Counted from the first letter of the stretch, positions 48,583-61,202 are shown. The stretch: DNA of 64,000 bases from Streptomyces sp. Z26 (GCF_003665095.1 NZ_RCHV01000002.1:3408001-3472000), one strand, 5' to 3'. Notes: a model not told the origin generated them from the letters alone. Numbers and translations are program-made.

Positions 48583-49476
48583 ATGTCCGTAGAATTGGGC
48601 AGCTCGAAGGTGCTCTCCGAGAACACGACCGCCGACGCTTCCCGCGTTGTTCCCGAAGTCTCCGAGGACCTCGCGGTTCCCGAGCCCCGGCAGCCCGCCG
48701 CGGCCGGTGCCGCGATCGACACCCGCACCCTCTCCCGCTCCCTGTTCCTGCGGCTGGCAGCCCTCGACATGGACAGCCCGGAGCGCACGTACGTCCGCGA
48801 CACCCTGATCGAGCTGAACCTCCCCCTCGTGCGCTACGCGGCGGCCCGCTTCCGCAGCCGCAACGAGCCGATGGAGGACATCGTCCAGGTCGGCACGATC
48901 GGTCTGATCAAGGCGATCGACCGCTTCGACTGCGAACGGGGCGTGGAGTTCCCGACGTTCGCGATGCCGACCGTCGTCGGGGAGATCAAGCGCTTCTTCC
49001 GGGACACCTCCTGGTCGGTACGGGTCCCGCGGCGCCTCCAGGAGCTGCGCCTCGCCCTCACCAAGGCGAGCGACGACCTCTCGCAGACGCTCGACCGGTC
49101 CCCGACGGTGCCCGAACTCGCCGCGTGCCTCGGGGTGTCGGAGGAGGACGTGGTCGACGGCCTGGCGGTGGGGAACGCGTACACCGCCTCGTCGCTGGAC
49201 ACGCCCGCAGCCGAGGAGGACGGCGGCGAGGGCTCGCTCGCGGACCGACTCGGCTACGAGGACACCGCGTTGGAGGGCGTGGAGTACCGCGAGTCCCTGA
49301 AGCCGCTGCTGGCCAAACTCCCCGCGCGGGAGCGGCAGATCATCATGCTGCGCTTCTTCGCGAACATGACGCAGTCGCAGATCGGCGAGGAGGTCGGCAT
49401 CTCGCAGATGCACGTCTCCCGGCTGCTGACCCGTACGCTCGCGCAACTCCGCGAAGGGCTGATCGCGGAGAGCTGA
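48583..49476 (+). CDS. SigB/SigF-type sigma factor (second of two)
   Basis: The 297-aa protein is a close paralogue of the preceding sigma factor, with the same region 2 ([24 protein letters not shown]) and region 4 ([22 protein letters not shown]). A 60-residue variable N-terminus precedes region 1.2. The ATG follows GGGGGTG. A separate promoter is likely in the 197-bp gap, where GGTATT at about 48,514 resembles the -10 of SigB-type promoters. Which of the two genes equals sigF and which sigN cannot be settled from memory. Confidence 0.88.
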   Translation: MSVELGSSKVLSENTTADASRVVPEVSEDLAVPEPRQPAAAGAAIDTRTLSRSLFLRLAALDMDSPERTYVRDTLIELNLPLVRYAAARFRSRNEPMEDIVQVGTIGLIKAIDRFDCERGVEFPTFAMPTVVGEIKRFFRDTSWSVRVPRRLQELRLALTKASDDLSQTLDRSPTVPELAACLGVSEEDVVDGLAVGNAYTASSLDTPAAEEDGGEGSLADRLGYEDTALEGVEYRESLKPLLAKLPARERQIIMLRFFANMTQSQIGEEVGISQMHVSRLLTRTLAQLREGLIAES

Positions 49477-49624
49477 GGACGTGCGCCGTACGGGATGGCG
49501 TGTACGGGGTGCCGGTGCGGACCGGCGTCGCGTACGGGGCCGGCATCCCGTACGGATTCGGGAGGCCCGGGGGACCGGGCGACCCGGGGGCAGGGAGACC
49601 TGGGGGCCGTAGGGCCCGGGTGGG

Positions 49625-49834
49625 TCAGGAGAGCGCGAGCCACGCGACGGCCGCGACGACCGCCACCACGGCGACGACGCCGACGATCAGACCGATACGC
49701 GGGCCCGACGAGCCCTGGACCGCGGCCGGACGCTGCGGACCGCCCTCGTCGACGAAGGCGCGGAACATCTGCGTGCTGCCCGCGGGGTCCGGAGTGCCCT
49801 GGGGGTTCTGCGGTGCGTTCGGGTTGTGAGCCAT
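49625..49834 (-). CDS. Small C-terminally membrane-anchored protein
   Basis: The 69-aa protein starts M-A-H-N-P-N-A-P-Q-N-P-Q-G, has a short conserved-looking M-F-R-A-F-V-D-E-G-G segment and ends in one membrane helix (I-G-L-I-V-G-V-V-A-V-V-A-V-V-A-A-V). TAGTGT lies nine bases ahead of the ATG with no ribosome site, suggesting a leaderless mRNA. Function is unknown. Confidence 0.65.
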   Translation of the reverse strand: MAHNPNAPQNPQGTPDPAGSTQMFRAFVDEGGPQRPAAVQGSSGPRIGLIVGVVAVVAVVAAVAWLALS

Positions 49835-49964
49835 AGGGCAGGACACTAGCGAACGTGGTGGGGGCCCGACAGTCCGGTCCGCGCCCCGCGCGTACTTGAC
49901 CGGGGCTTGGGGTGGAGCACGCGCACTCTTTGTTGAATGTTTGCCTCGGATGCCCGGATTGAAC

Positions 49965-50007
49965 TTGCCTGTAGCAACTAACCGGTCTTACGGTTGCCTA
50001 AAGCAAC
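49965..50007 (+). promoter_or_regulatory. Paired MarR operator sites
   Basis: Two similar inverted repeats, TTGCCTGTAGCAA (49965-49977) and GTTGCCTAAAGCAAC (49993-50007), lie 29 bp apart just upstream of the MarR gene. Their similarity, symmetry and position mark them as its likely autoregulatory operators. Confidence 0.7.
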
Positions 50008-50026
50008 AAAATCCGGAGGGTGACCC

Positions 50027-50491
50027 GTGACAGCAGGCCGAGCCGAGTTCAGGGAGCTCGCCCGGCAGCTCCGATCCGTCCACGCCGTCAACCGCGAGCT
50101 GGCCCGGCAACTGCCGTCCGAATGCCCTCCCGCCTCCGCCGGACTCCTGTCCCTGCTGCGCAAGCACGGCGAGATCCGGATGAGCGAACTCACCGAACTC
50201 CTCGGCATCGACATGTCGGTCACCAGCCGCCATGTCGCCCACGCCGCCGAGCGGGGCTGGCTGGAACGCCTCCCCGATCCGCACGACGGCCGGTCGCGAC
50301 TGCTCCGGCTGACCGAGAGCGGCGACCGCCAGCTCGACGACCTCTCCGAACGGGCCACCGAAACGCTCGCGCACCACCTGTCCGACTGGCCGGACGACGA
50401 CGTCGCGGCACTGAACGCACTGCTGGACCGGCTGCGTACGAGCTTCTGCCCCGCTCAGATTCCCACCGCACGAGACTCACGCACCAAGTAA
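50027..50491 (+). CDS. MarR-family regulator of the MFS transporter
   Basis: The 154-aa protein has the MarR fold: M-S-E-L-T-E-L-L-G-I-D-M-S-V-T-S-R-H-V-A-H-A-A-E-R-G-W-L-E-R (about 52-81) and a wing with D-P-H-D-G-R-S-R-L-L-R. GGAGGG lies six bases before the GTG. The transporter gene starts 7 bp after its stop, so the two are co-transcribed. It probably represses this operon through the two sites just upstream and is released by a transported compound. Confidence 0.87.
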   Translation: MTAGRAEFRELARQLRSVHAVNRELARQLPSECPPASAGLLSLLRKHGEIRMSELTELLGIDMSVTSRHVAHAAERGWLERLPDPHDGRSRLLRLTESGDRQLDDLSERATETLAHHLSDWPDDDVAALNALLDRLRTSFCPAQIPTARDSRTK

Positions 50492-50498
50492 GGAAGCA

Positions 50499-53216
50499 AT
50501 GGCCACCCCCACACCCTCAGGTGTGCACGAAGCCGGAGCAGCCCGGCCCGAGTCCATATCCGGCGCCGGGCCGGCGTCCGGTTCCGCGTCCGCCCCCTCG
50601 ACGGGCTCGTCCGGTGCCGGTTCCGGCCCGAACGGCTCCGGCCCGAACGGCTCCGGGCACGGCGGCAAGCACGCGGCGCACGCCGCCTCCGGCGGCCACG
50701 CCCCCATGACGCACAAGCAGATCATGGAGGCGCTGTCCGGGCTGCTGCTCGGCATGTTCGTCGCGATCCTGTCGTCCACGATCGTCTCGACCGCGCTGCC
50801 CGAGATCATCTCGGACCTCGACGGCAGCCAGAGCTCGTACACCTGGGTGGTCACCGCCACCCTGCTGACCATGACCGCGTCGACCCCGCTCTGGGGCAAG
50901 CTCGCGGACCTGACCAGCAAGAAGATGCTGGTCCAACTCGCCCTGGTGATCTTCGTGCTGGCGTCGGCCGGCGCGGGACTGGCGCAGAACACCGCGACGC
51001 TGATCGGCTTCCGCGCCGTCCAGGGCATCGGCATGGGCGGGCTCACCGCCCTGGCCCAGATCATCATGGCGGCGATGATCTCGCCGCGTGAGCGCGGCCG
51101 TTACAGCGGCTACCTCGGCGCGACCTTCGCCGTCGCCACCGTCGGCGGCCCGCTCCTCGGTGGCGTCATCACCGACACCGAGTGGCTCGGCTGGCGCTGG
51201 TGCTTCTACGCGGGCGTGCCGTTCGCCGTCCTCGCGCTGACCGTCCTCCAGAAGACGCTGCACCTGCCGGTCGTCAAGCGGCAGGGCGTGAAGATCGACT
51301 GGCTCGGCGCGTTCGTCTTCGCGGCGGCCGTCTCGACGCTGCTGATCTGGGTGACGCTGGCGGGCGACGAGTACGACTGGATGTCCTGGCAGACGTACTC
51401 GATGGTGGGCGGCGCGTTCGTGCTGGCGCTGCTGTTCGTCTTCATCGAGACGAAGGCCAAGGAGCCGATCGTCCCGCTGCGCCTCTTCCGGAACCGGACG
51501 ATCACCCTCGCGTCGCTCGGCTCGCTGTTCGTGGGTGTGGCGATGTTCGGGGCGACGGTCTTCCTCAGCCAGTACTTCCAGCTGGCGCGCGGCAAGTCGC
51601 CGACGATGTCCGGGCTGATGACGATCCCGCTGATCGCGGGCCTGTTCGTGTCGTCGACGGTCTCCGGCCAGATCATCACCCGTACGGGACGCTGGAAGGC
51701 GTGGCTGACCGCGGGCGGCGTCCTGCTCACCGCCGGGCTCGGGCTGCTGGGCACGATGCGCTACGACACCCCGTACTGGCACGTGGCCGTCTTCATGGCG
51801 CTGCTCGGCCTCGGCGTCGGCATGATGATGCAGAACCTGGTCCTCTGCACGCAGAACCAGGTCGACGTCTCCGACCTCGGCGCGGCCAGCTCCGTGGTGG
51901 CCTTCTTCCGCTCGCTGGGTGGCGCCGTGGGCGTCTCCGCCCTGGGCGCGGTGCTCGGTCACCGCATCACCGAGTACACCCGTGAGGGCTTCGTCGACGC
52001 GGGCATCGACCCCCGCGCGGCGATGGGCGGCGGTGGCGGCTCCATCCCCGACGTCGGCAGCCTCAAGGAGCCGGTGCGCTCGATCATCGAGAGCGCCTAC
52101 GGGCACGGCATCGGTGACGTCTACCTCTACTCGGCGCCGATCGCGTTCCTCGCGCTGGTCATGGTCGTGTTCATCAAGGAGGTACCGCTCCAGACCAAGT
52201 CCGCGATGGAGCAGGGCCGTCCGGACGCCGACGGCGCGCCCGCCGGGTCCGACGCGGACCGGCAGGAGGACGGGCACGGGGCACCGCACGGGGCGCACGC
52301 CGCCCCCGCGCGCGGCGCCGAGCCGGCCGACCCGGCGCGGGCGCCCGAGCCCGCGGCGCTGGCCGTCGAGGTGCCGCCCGCGACGGCGTTCACGCCCGCC
52401 GACCCGGCGGGCGACGCGGTGGCCGACCCGGCGCCCGCGCCCGTGGGCGGGGGTGTGGCGGTGCGCGGCACCGTACGGGACGCCACGGGTGAACCGCTCG
52501 TCCGCGCCACCGTCACGCTGATCTCGCTCAGCGGCCGCCAGCTGGCCCGTTCCGTGGCGCACACCGACGGGCTGTTCGCGCTGGACGCGCCCGCGGTCGG
52601 CTCGTACGTGCTGATCGCCGCCGCCGACGGCTTCCAGCCGCAGGCCACGACCGTGCTGGTGGGTGAGGGCGGGCTCGCGCACGACGTGCTGCTCACCGGT
52701 ACGAGCGGGCTCAGCGGCGTCGTACGCGGCACCGCCGACGGGAAGCCGGTGGCGGACGCCATGGTCGTGGTGACCGATGTGCGCGGCGAGGTCGTCGCCA
52801 CCGGGAAGACCGCCGAGCGCGGCGACTTCGCCTTCCAGGAGCTGGTCACCGGCGCGTACACGGTCGCCGTCAACGCGGACGGCCACCGTCCCGCCGCCCG
52901 GCCCGTCGAGGTCGGCGGACAGGGCGTCACCCGGGTCGAGGTCGCGCTGCGGCCCGCCGCCCGGGTGCGCGGCACCGTACGCGGCGGCGGCGACCGCCGT
53001 CCGCTGCCGGACGCGCGGGTGACGCTCGTCGACGCCGACGGGAACGTCGTCACCAGCGCGACCACCGACGACGACGGGCACTACGCGTTCACCGACCTGG
53101 ACGCGGGCGAGTACACCGTCGTCGCCAGCGGCTACCCGCCGGTGGCGGGTGCGCTCACGGTGGACGGCCACGGTGTCGACGGCCACGACGTGGAGCTGGG
53201 CCACCCCGAGGTGTGA
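50499..53216 (+). CDS. DHA2 MFS transporter fused to carboxypeptidase-regulatory-like repeats
   Basis: The 905-aa protein has a Gly/Ser/His-rich cytosolic N-terminus (1-70). A 14-TM drug:proton antiporter domain (about 75-565) carries the usual G-x-L-A-D-L-T-S-K-K and G-x-x-x-G-P-x-L-G-G motifs. After an Ala/Pro linker, three repeats of about 80 aa follow (650-900), each with R-G-T-V-R or S-G-V-V-R-G-T, a D-A-x-V-x-x-x-D turn and G-x-Y-x-V-x-x-A-D-G. These are carboxypeptidase-regulatory-like beta-sandwiches. A transporter with such a tail is unusual outside actinobacteria. The repeats may act outside the membrane or in complex formation. Confidence 0.87.
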   Translation: MATPTPSGVHEAGAARPESISGAGPASGSASAPSTGSSGAGSGPNGSGPNGSGHGGKHAAHAASGGHAPMTHKQIMEALSGLLLGMFVAILSSTIVSTALPEIISDLDGSQSSYTWVVTATLLTMTASTPLWGKLADLTSKKMLVQLALVIFVLASAGAGLAQNTATLIGFRAVQGIGMGGLTALAQIIMAAMISPRERGRYSGYLGATFAVATVGGPLLGGVITDTEWLGWRWCFYAGVPFAVLALTVLQKTLHLPVVKRQGVKIDWLGAFVFAAAVSTLLIWVTLAGDEYDWMSWQTYSMVGGAFVLALLFVFIETKAKEPIVPLRLFRNRTITLASLGSLFVGVAMFGATVFLSQYFQLARGKSPTMSGLMTIPLIAGLFVSSTVSGQIITRTGRWKAWLTAGGVLLTAGLGLLGTMRYDTPYWHVAVFMALLGLGVGMMMQNLVLCTQNQVDVSDLGAASSVVAFFRSLGGAVGVSALGAVLGHRITEYTREGFVDAGIDPRAAMGGGGGSIPDVGSLKEPVRSIIESAYGHGIGDVYLYSAPIAFLALVMVVFIKEVPLQTKSAMEQGRPDADGAPAGSDADRQEDGHGAPHGAHAAPARGAEPADPARAPEPAALAVEVPPATAFTPADPAGDAVADPAPAPVGGGVAVRGTVRDATGEPLVRATVTLISLSGRQLARSVAHTDGLFALDAPAVGSYVLIAAADGFQPQATTVLVGEGGLAHDVLLTGTSGLSGVVRGTADGKPVADAMVVVTDVRGEVVATGKTAERGDFAFQELVTGAYTVAVNADGHRPAARPVEVGGQGVTRVEVALRPAARVRGTVRGGGDRRPLPDARVTLVDADGNVVTSATTDDDGHYAFTDLDAGEYTVVASGYPPVAGALTVDGHGVDGHDVELGHPEV

Positions 53217-53227
53217 CCGGGGCGGTC

Positions 53228-53273
53228 GGGGGCGGGTACGGCGGGCGCGGACAGCGCGGCCGTACCCGCCCCC
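53228..53273 (+). terminator. Terminator hairpin after the MFS gene
   Basis: A perfect 15-bp stem (left arm GGGGGCGGGTACGGC, right arm GCCGTACCCGCCCCC) with a 16-base loop lies 12 bp after the transporter stop and may limit read-through to the YceI gene. Confidence 0.7.
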
Positions 53274-53343
53274 CGCGTTGTCACCGGCGCCTGGGAAAAT
53301 CACCGGGACCGGCGGGACCGGACGGAAGAAGGAGAGACAGCTG

Positions 53344-54219
53344 ATGTCAGGCGTACGCGCGCAGATCCGGACCCGTGACGGCTGGCCGCTCCAGCACGCG
53401 GTGCTCACCGTCACCGACACGGCGGGGGCGCAGGTGCTGCGGGCGGTGGCGGACGACGACGGGACCGTACGCGTACGGGAGTCGCTGCCCGCGGGTTCGT
53501 ACACCGTCCTCGTCACCGCCGTCGGCTTCGCCCCGGCGGCCTCCACCGCGCTCGTGGCCCGTTCCGGCCGTGCCGAGCTGGGCACGCTGGTGCTGGAGCG
53601 GCAGGGCGGTTCGGAGCTGCCGCCGCCCGGACCCTGGACCATCGACCCGGCGCACTCGCGGGTCGCGGCGACCGCGCAGCACCTGGGGATCTCCAGCGTG
53701 CACGGGCGGTTCACGGAGCTGAGCGGGCGGATCGACGTGGCCGAGGTGCCGGAGAGATCCGGTGTCGCGGCGAAGATCAGAGCGGCCAGCATCGACACGG
53801 GCAGCGAGATGCGGGACCGGCACATCCGCTCGTCGGACTTCCTGAACGTCGCGGAGTACCCGGAGATCACCTACCGCGCGAGCGGTGTCGAGGCCGTGGG
53901 CCCGTCCCGGTGGACGGTGCGCGGGGAGCTGTCGATGCACGGCGTCGTACGGGAGGTGCCGCTCGACCTGACCTGCCTCGGCACGGGGCCGGACGCGGAG
54001 GGGGCGTTGCGTACGGCGTTCCGCGCGACGGCCGAGCTGCGGCGCCACGACTTCTCGATGAACTACAACCAGGTGGTGGCCGCCGGGATCGCCGCGATCG
54101 GCACCACGTTGAAGGTGGAGCTGGACATCCAGGCGGTGCAGGGCGAGGCGCTGCCCGCGGGCGGCGCGGCGGGGGCCGCCGGGGCGAGCGGCGTCGACCT
54201 CGCGGGGGACGCGCCGTAG
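53344..54219 (+). CDS. YceI-family protein with carboxypeptidase-regulatory-like N-terminus
   Basis: The 291-aa protein joins an N-terminal carboxypeptidase-regulatory-like domain (residues 1-80; R-D-G-W-P-L-Q-H-A-V-L-T-V-T-D, G-S-Y-T-V-L-V-T-A-V-G-F) to a YceI lipocalin-like domain (about 95-270). The latter has W-T-I-D-P-A-H-S, R-D-x-H-I-R-S-S-D-F and E-L-x-R-x-D-F. YceI proteins bind isoprenoid or amphiphilic ligands. No signal peptide is present. The N-terminal domain is the same type as the tail of the transporter upstream, which suggests that the two act together. GGAGAG precedes the ATG. Confidence 0.85.
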   Translation: MSGVRAQIRTRDGWPLQHAVLTVTDTAGAQVLRAVADDDGTVRVRESLPAGSYTVLVTAVGFAPAASTALVARSGRAELGTLVLERQGGSELPPPGPWTIDPAHSRVAATAQHLGISSVHGRFTELSGRIDVAEVPERSGVAAKIRAASIDTGSEMRDRHIRSSDFLNVAEYPEITYRASGVEAVGPSRWTVRGELSMHGVVREVPLDLTCLGTGPDAEGALRTAFRATAELRRHDFSMNYNQVVAAGIAAIGTTLKVELDIQAVQGEALPAGGAAGAAGASGVDLAGDAP

Positions 54220-54264
54220 CCGTCGCGGCGGAAGCCGTACGCGGGGTGCCGTACGCCGGGTGCC

Positions 54265-55104
54265 TCACGTCCCGTTCGGGCCGGGGCGCATCGCCTCGAT
54301 GCCCGCGACGACGCAGTCCAGCGCGACCGCGAAGTCCCGGTCGCGCAGCTCCTCGACGCCGCCCTCGCCGGGGGCGGCGGTCACGAGCAGCGAGTGCGCG
54401 TACTCGGGCCGGTCGCGCACCTTCGCGTGGACGGCACCGGCGAACTCGTCCGGGGTGAGGCCCGTCTCCGCGCGGCGGTTGTTCCAGTTCGCCTCGACGC
54501 CCGCGAAGCCGATCACGAACTGGAACAGCGCCGCCATCGCGCCCGCCAGCAGCGGCTCGGGCAGCCCCGTACGCCGGGTGACGCGCCGCGCGGCCTCCGC
54601 GAACTCCATCGCGCGCGGGCCGATGTTGAGGTAGCCGCCCATCAGCCGGGACAGCCACGGGTGGCGGTCGAACATCGCGCGGTACGAGGTGGCGAGCCGC
54701 CGCAGCTGGTCCTGCCAGGGGGTGTCCGTGTCGGCCGGGTCGGGCAGTTCGATCTCCCCGGCGACGGCGTCCATGGCGAGTTCGAGGACGTCGTCCTTGC
54801 CGTCCACGTACCAGTACACGGACATCGCCGTGACGCCCAACTCGCCCGCCAGGCGGCGCATGGAGAACTTCGCGAGCCCCTCGGCGTCGAGCAGCCGTAC
54901 GGCCGCCTCCGTGATCCGGCCCCGGTCGAGGCCGCCGGGCTGGTCGGGGCCGCTGACCTGGTCGGGGCCGCCGGGCCCGCCGGGCGCCGCGTCGCGCGCC
55001 CCGTCCGCGCGGCCCCGCGCGGGCGCGCGGCGGCGGGACGCGGGGCGGTCCTCCAGCCACACGCTGGTCCGGGGCGCGGGGCCGGTGCGGGGGTCGGACG
55101 CCAT
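54265..55104 (-). CDS. TetR-family regulator
   Basis: The 279-aa protein has a long disordered Arg/Pro/Gly-rich N-terminus (1-58). A TetR DNA-binding domain follows (about 60-105: F-S-M-R-R-L-A-G-E-L-G-V-T-A-M-S-V-Y-W-Y-V) and then a TetR/TetR_C-type ligand domain. GAAGGAG lies six bases before the ATG. It follows the MFS gene on the same strand by 121 bp and probably controls it, perhaps through the repeats upstream of the transporter. Confidence 0.83.
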   Translation of the reverse strand: MASDPRTGPAPRTSVWLEDRPASRRRAPARGRADGARDAAPGGPGGPDQVSGPDQPGGLDRGRITEAAVRLLDAEGLAKFSMRRLAGELGVTAMSVYWYVDGKDDVLELAMDAVAGEIELPDPADTDTPWQDQLRRLATSYRAMFDRHPWLSRLMGGYLNIGPRAMEFAEAARRVTRRTGLPEPLLAGAMAALFQFVIGFAGVEANWNNRRAETGLTPDEFAGAVHAKVRDRPEYAHSLLVTAAPGEGGVEELRDRDFAVALDCVVAGIEAMRPGPNGT

Positions 55105-55225
55105 GGCGGGCTCCTTCGGGACGGTACGGGCACCGGGCCCCGTACGCGCCGGTCCCGGGGCGCAACCGATGCTATGCGGAGGGGGCCCGCGCGGCCGGGC
55201 ACGCCGTACGCCGCCGCGCGCTGCC

Positions 55226-56749
55226 TCACGTACGGGCCGGTGCCCCCGCCCGTTCCGCGCGGTGGAGGAGGGCCGCGGCGAGGACGCCGCCCGCCAGTAC
55301 GGCCGCCGCGCCCGCGAGTTGGGCCGTGCCGAGCGCGTCCGCGAACGCGTCGACCGCCGCGCGCCGTTCCGCGCCCGTACGCGCGTCGGCGAGGGCCTCC
55401 GGCAGCGAGCCCGCGTCGGCCGTGCCCGGCAGCAGCGCGCCGAACCGGGCGCCGAGGACGGCGCCGAGCACACCGACGCCGAGGCCGTTGCCGAACTCCG
55501 CGAGCGTGCCGTTCACCCCGGCCCCGACGCCCGCCCGTTCGGGCGGGATCGCGGACATGACCGCGTTGGCCATGGCGGGCATCGCCAGGGCCGTACCGGC
55601 GCCCATCACGACCAGACCGAGCAGCATCCCGTCGTACGAGGCCGCGCCGAGCGTCGCGACCGCCGCGAGCCCGGCGGCCATCGCCCCCATGCCGTGGAGC
55701 ACGAGGGCCGGGGTGCCGAGGCGGGCGAGCAGGCGGGCGCCGAAGCCGCCGAGGTTGAGGGCGACGGTGGTGAGGGCGAGCGGCGCGGTGCGCAGACCGG
55801 CCTCCAACGGGCCGTAGCCGAGGACGAGTTGGAGGTGCTGGGTGAGGAGGTAGAGGGAGCCCGCCATGCCGAAGGCGACGAGGACGCCGCCCGCGACGGC
55901 GCCGACGAACCGCTGGTCGCGGAAGAGGCGCAGGTCCAGCACGGGGTGCGGGACGCGCCGCTCCCACAGGACGAACACCGCGAGGAGGCCCGCGCCCGCG
56001 GCGGCGGGTACGGCGACGGGGGCGGAGAGCCAGCCGCCGTCGGCCTCGGGCCCGGAGATGATCGCGTACACGACGCCGACCATGCCCACGGTGGAGAGCA
56101 GCGCCCCGACGGCGTCCGGGCGCGTGCCGGAGGGGTCGCGGGACTCGGGGACGAGGACGGCGACGCCGACGGCGGCGCACGCGACGACGGGGAGGTTGAC
56201 GAGGAATATCGCGCCCCACCAGAAGTGGTCGAGGACGAGGCCGCCGACCAGCGGCCCGGCGGCGAACCCGAGGGAGCTGACGGCGCCCCAGACGCCGATG
56301 GCCCGGGGGCGTTCGGCGGCGTCGAAGACCTGCGCGACGACGGCGAGGGTCGTGGTCATGAGCAGTGCCCCGCCGACGCCCATGCCCGCGCGCGCGGCGA
56401 TCAGTTGGCCGCCGGTCCGCGCGCATCCGGCGAGCAGCGAGCCGGTCCCGAAGAGGGCGAGCCCGGCGAGCAGCATCCGCCGCCGACCGTAGCGGTCGGC
56501 GGCGTTGCCCGCGGTGAGCAGCAGGCCGGACTGGACGAGCGCGTACGCGTTGATCATCCACTGGGTGTCGGCGGTGGACGCGTCGAGGTCGGTGGTGAGG
56601 GAGGGGATCGCGACGTTCAGGACGGTGTTGTCGAGCAGCACGGTGAGCTGGGACAGGCACACGACGGCGAGGATCAGCCAGCGTCGGGGGTGACCGGCGC
56701 CGGGCTGGGAGGCGGGGGGCGGGGTGGGGCGTGCGGCGGGGGCGGGCAT
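55226..56749 (-). CDS. DHA2 MFS efflux transporter (EmrB/QacA type)
   Basis: The 507-aa protein is a 14-TM drug:proton antiporter with the family motifs L-D-N-T-V-L-N-V-A-I-P, G-N-A-A-D-R-Y-G-R-R-R (motif A) and G-P-L-V-G-G (motif C). It likely exports antibiotics or other hydrophobic compounds. The TetR gene follows it on the same strand, and an inverted repeat lies just upstream of its start. The C-terminus ends shortly after the last helix, as normal. Confidence 0.87.
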   Translation of the reverse strand: MPAPAARPTPPPASQPGAGHPRRWLILAVVCLSQLTVLLDNTVLNVAIPSLTTDLDASTADTQWMINAYALVQSGLLLTAGNAADRYGRRRMLLAGLALFGTGSLLAGCARTGGQLIAARAGMGVGGALLMTTTLAVVAQVFDAAERPRAIGVWGAVSSLGFAAGPLVGGLVLDHFWWGAIFLVNLPVVACAAVGVAVLVPESRDPSGTRPDAVGALLSTVGMVGVVYAIISGPEADGGWLSAPVAVPAAAGAGLLAVFVLWERRVPHPVLDLRLFRDQRFVGAVAGGVLVAFGMAGSLYLLTQHLQLVLGYGPLEAGLRTAPLALTTVALNLGGFGARLLARLGTPALVLHGMGAMAAGLAAVATLGAASYDGMLLGLVVMGAGTALAMPAMANAVMSAIPPERAGVGAGVNGTLAEFGNGLGVGVLGAVLGARFGALLPGTADAGSLPEALADARTGAERRAAVDAFADALGTAQLAGAAAVLAGGVLAAALLHRAERAGAPART

Positions 56750-56755
56750 CGCGGT

Positions 56756-56795
56756 CCTCTACGGCGTAGGGGAGGTTCGTCGTACAACGTAGAGG
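56756..56795 (-). promoter_or_regulatory. Probable TetR operator before MFS gene
   Basis: An 8-bp inverted repeat, CCTCTACG (56756-56763) and CGTAGAGG (56788-56795), with AC-rich sequence between, starts 7 bp upstream of the transporter ATG. It fits a TetR-type site, though the 24-bp spacer is long, so the two arms could be separate half sites. Confidence 0.5.
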
Positions 56796-57133
56796 AGTCG
56801 CCCGGGGGCCGGCCCGAGAGGGCGCGCGGGGGCGTGGGTGGGGGCGCGCGGGGCGCGGTGCGCGGTCGGCCACGGCGGCCTCTTCCGGCCAACTTCCGTA
56901 CCGCCCCGACTCGTACGGAGACACCGCGTGACCTCCGCGGGGTGCGCGCGTGTCCGTGACGCCGCTGGTCACGAGTCCGTGTCCGGACGGCAACTCGCTC
57001 GTACGGGCGGTTACTTCACGCTGTCGAGTGACTACGTGTCGTTACCGGAATTGACCGGTCGAGGTGCGCGCCGACGCTCCCCGTGGCGAGACTCGCCCCG
57101 CAGTCCGTCACATCAAACGGAAGGTCCCACGAC
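56796..57133 (+). other. Divergent promoter region of efflux and inhibitor genes
   Basis: About 340 bp separate the MFS operator from the protease-inhibitor start. The right end (57,005-57,060) is AT-richer, with TTACTT and TACGTG boxes 16 bp apart as a weak candidate promoter for the inhibitor. No gene is seen. Confidence 0.35.
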
Positions 57134-57556
57134 ATGCGGAATCCGATCAGGTCGGCGATGGCGATCCCGTTGCTGTCCGCGGGGGCGCTCCTGGCGCTGA
57201 GCGGTACGGCCACCGCCGAGCCCGCCTCCCTGTACGCCCCCTCCGCGCTCACGCTCACGGTCGCCGAGGGCGGCGACGCGAGCGCCGCCGCGCCCGCGCG
57301 CGCCGTGACGCTCAGCTGCCGGCCGACGGACAGCGGCACCCACCCCGCGCCCGCCGCCGCCTGCGCCGAACTCCGCGGCGTCCACGGAGACTTCTCCGCG
57401 CTCGGCGCCTCCGGCACCGGCGCCTGCCCGATGGTCTACGCGCCCGTGGTCGTCACCGCGCAGGGCGTGTGGGAGGGCGAACGCGTCGACTTCGAGCGCA
57501 CCTACGGCAACGGGTGCGTGCTGGCGGCCGAGGGGACGCCGGTCTTCGACTTCTGA
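57134..57556 (+). CDS. Subtilisin inhibitor-like protein (SSI family)
   Basis: The 140-aa secreted protein has a signal peptide (1-28, ending A-T-A) and an SSI domain. Four cysteines form the two family disulfides (L-S-C-R-P...A-A-C-A-E-L and G-A-C-P-M-V-Y...G-N-G-C-V). The reactive site is C-P-M-V-Y-A-P, with Met at P1 as in the original SSI, predicting inhibition of subtilisin- or chymotrypsin-like proteases. GGAAGGT lies eight bases before the ATG. It is monocistronic, with a hairpin downstream. Confidence 0.92.
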   Translation: MRNPIRSAMAIPLLSAGALLALSGTATAEPASLYAPSALTLTVAEGGDASAAAPARAVTLSCRPTDSGTHPAPAAACAELRGVHGDFSALGASGTGACPMVYAPVVVTAQGVWEGERVDFERTYGNGCVLAAEGTPVFDF

Positions 57557-57677
57557 CCGACGGGTCGACCGCCGACCGACCGCCGGGCGCGCGCCCCGCC
57601 CCGCGACACCCGTACCACCGACGTCCCGCGGCCTCCCTGACACGCGGGACGGGCCGCCACCGCCCAGCGGCCCCGCC

Positions 57678-57718
57678 GGGGGCGGCTCCGGAGCAGCGCG
57701 CTCCGTGGAGCCGCCCCC
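57678..57718 (+). terminator. Terminator hairpin
   Basis: A 12-bp stem (GGGGGCGGCTCC / GGAGCCGCCCCC) continues inward through GGAGC/GCTCC with a small bulge. It lies 121 bp beyond the inhibitor stop. Confidence 0.65.
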
Positions 57719-57807
57719 GTTCGCGTGCCCCGGGGGCCCGGAGCCGTACGCCCCCACGGCCGGGGCTCCCGACACGAACGGTTCAACAACCCGCCGCGCC
57801 CGGGTCA

Positions 57808-61165
<3,358 letters not shown>

Positions 61166-61170
61166 CGTAC

Positions 61171-61202
61171 GGGCGCGGGCGCGCGTGGACGCGCCCGCGC
61201 CC
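61171..61202 (+). terminator. Terminator of beta-galactosidase gene
   Basis: A 13-bp stem (GGGCGCGGGCGCG / CGCGCCCGCGCCC), extended by GTGAC/GTCAC outside and followed by TTT, begins 5 bp after the stop codon. Confidence 0.75.

Noticed and set aside
50517..53870. Minus-strand frame of 1117 codons opposite the MFS and YceI genes
   Set aside because: Low-complexity Arg/Gly/Val composition and full overlap with two recognised genes show that it is a shadow. The frame at 59009-61813 opposite the beta-galactosidase is rejected on the same grounds.
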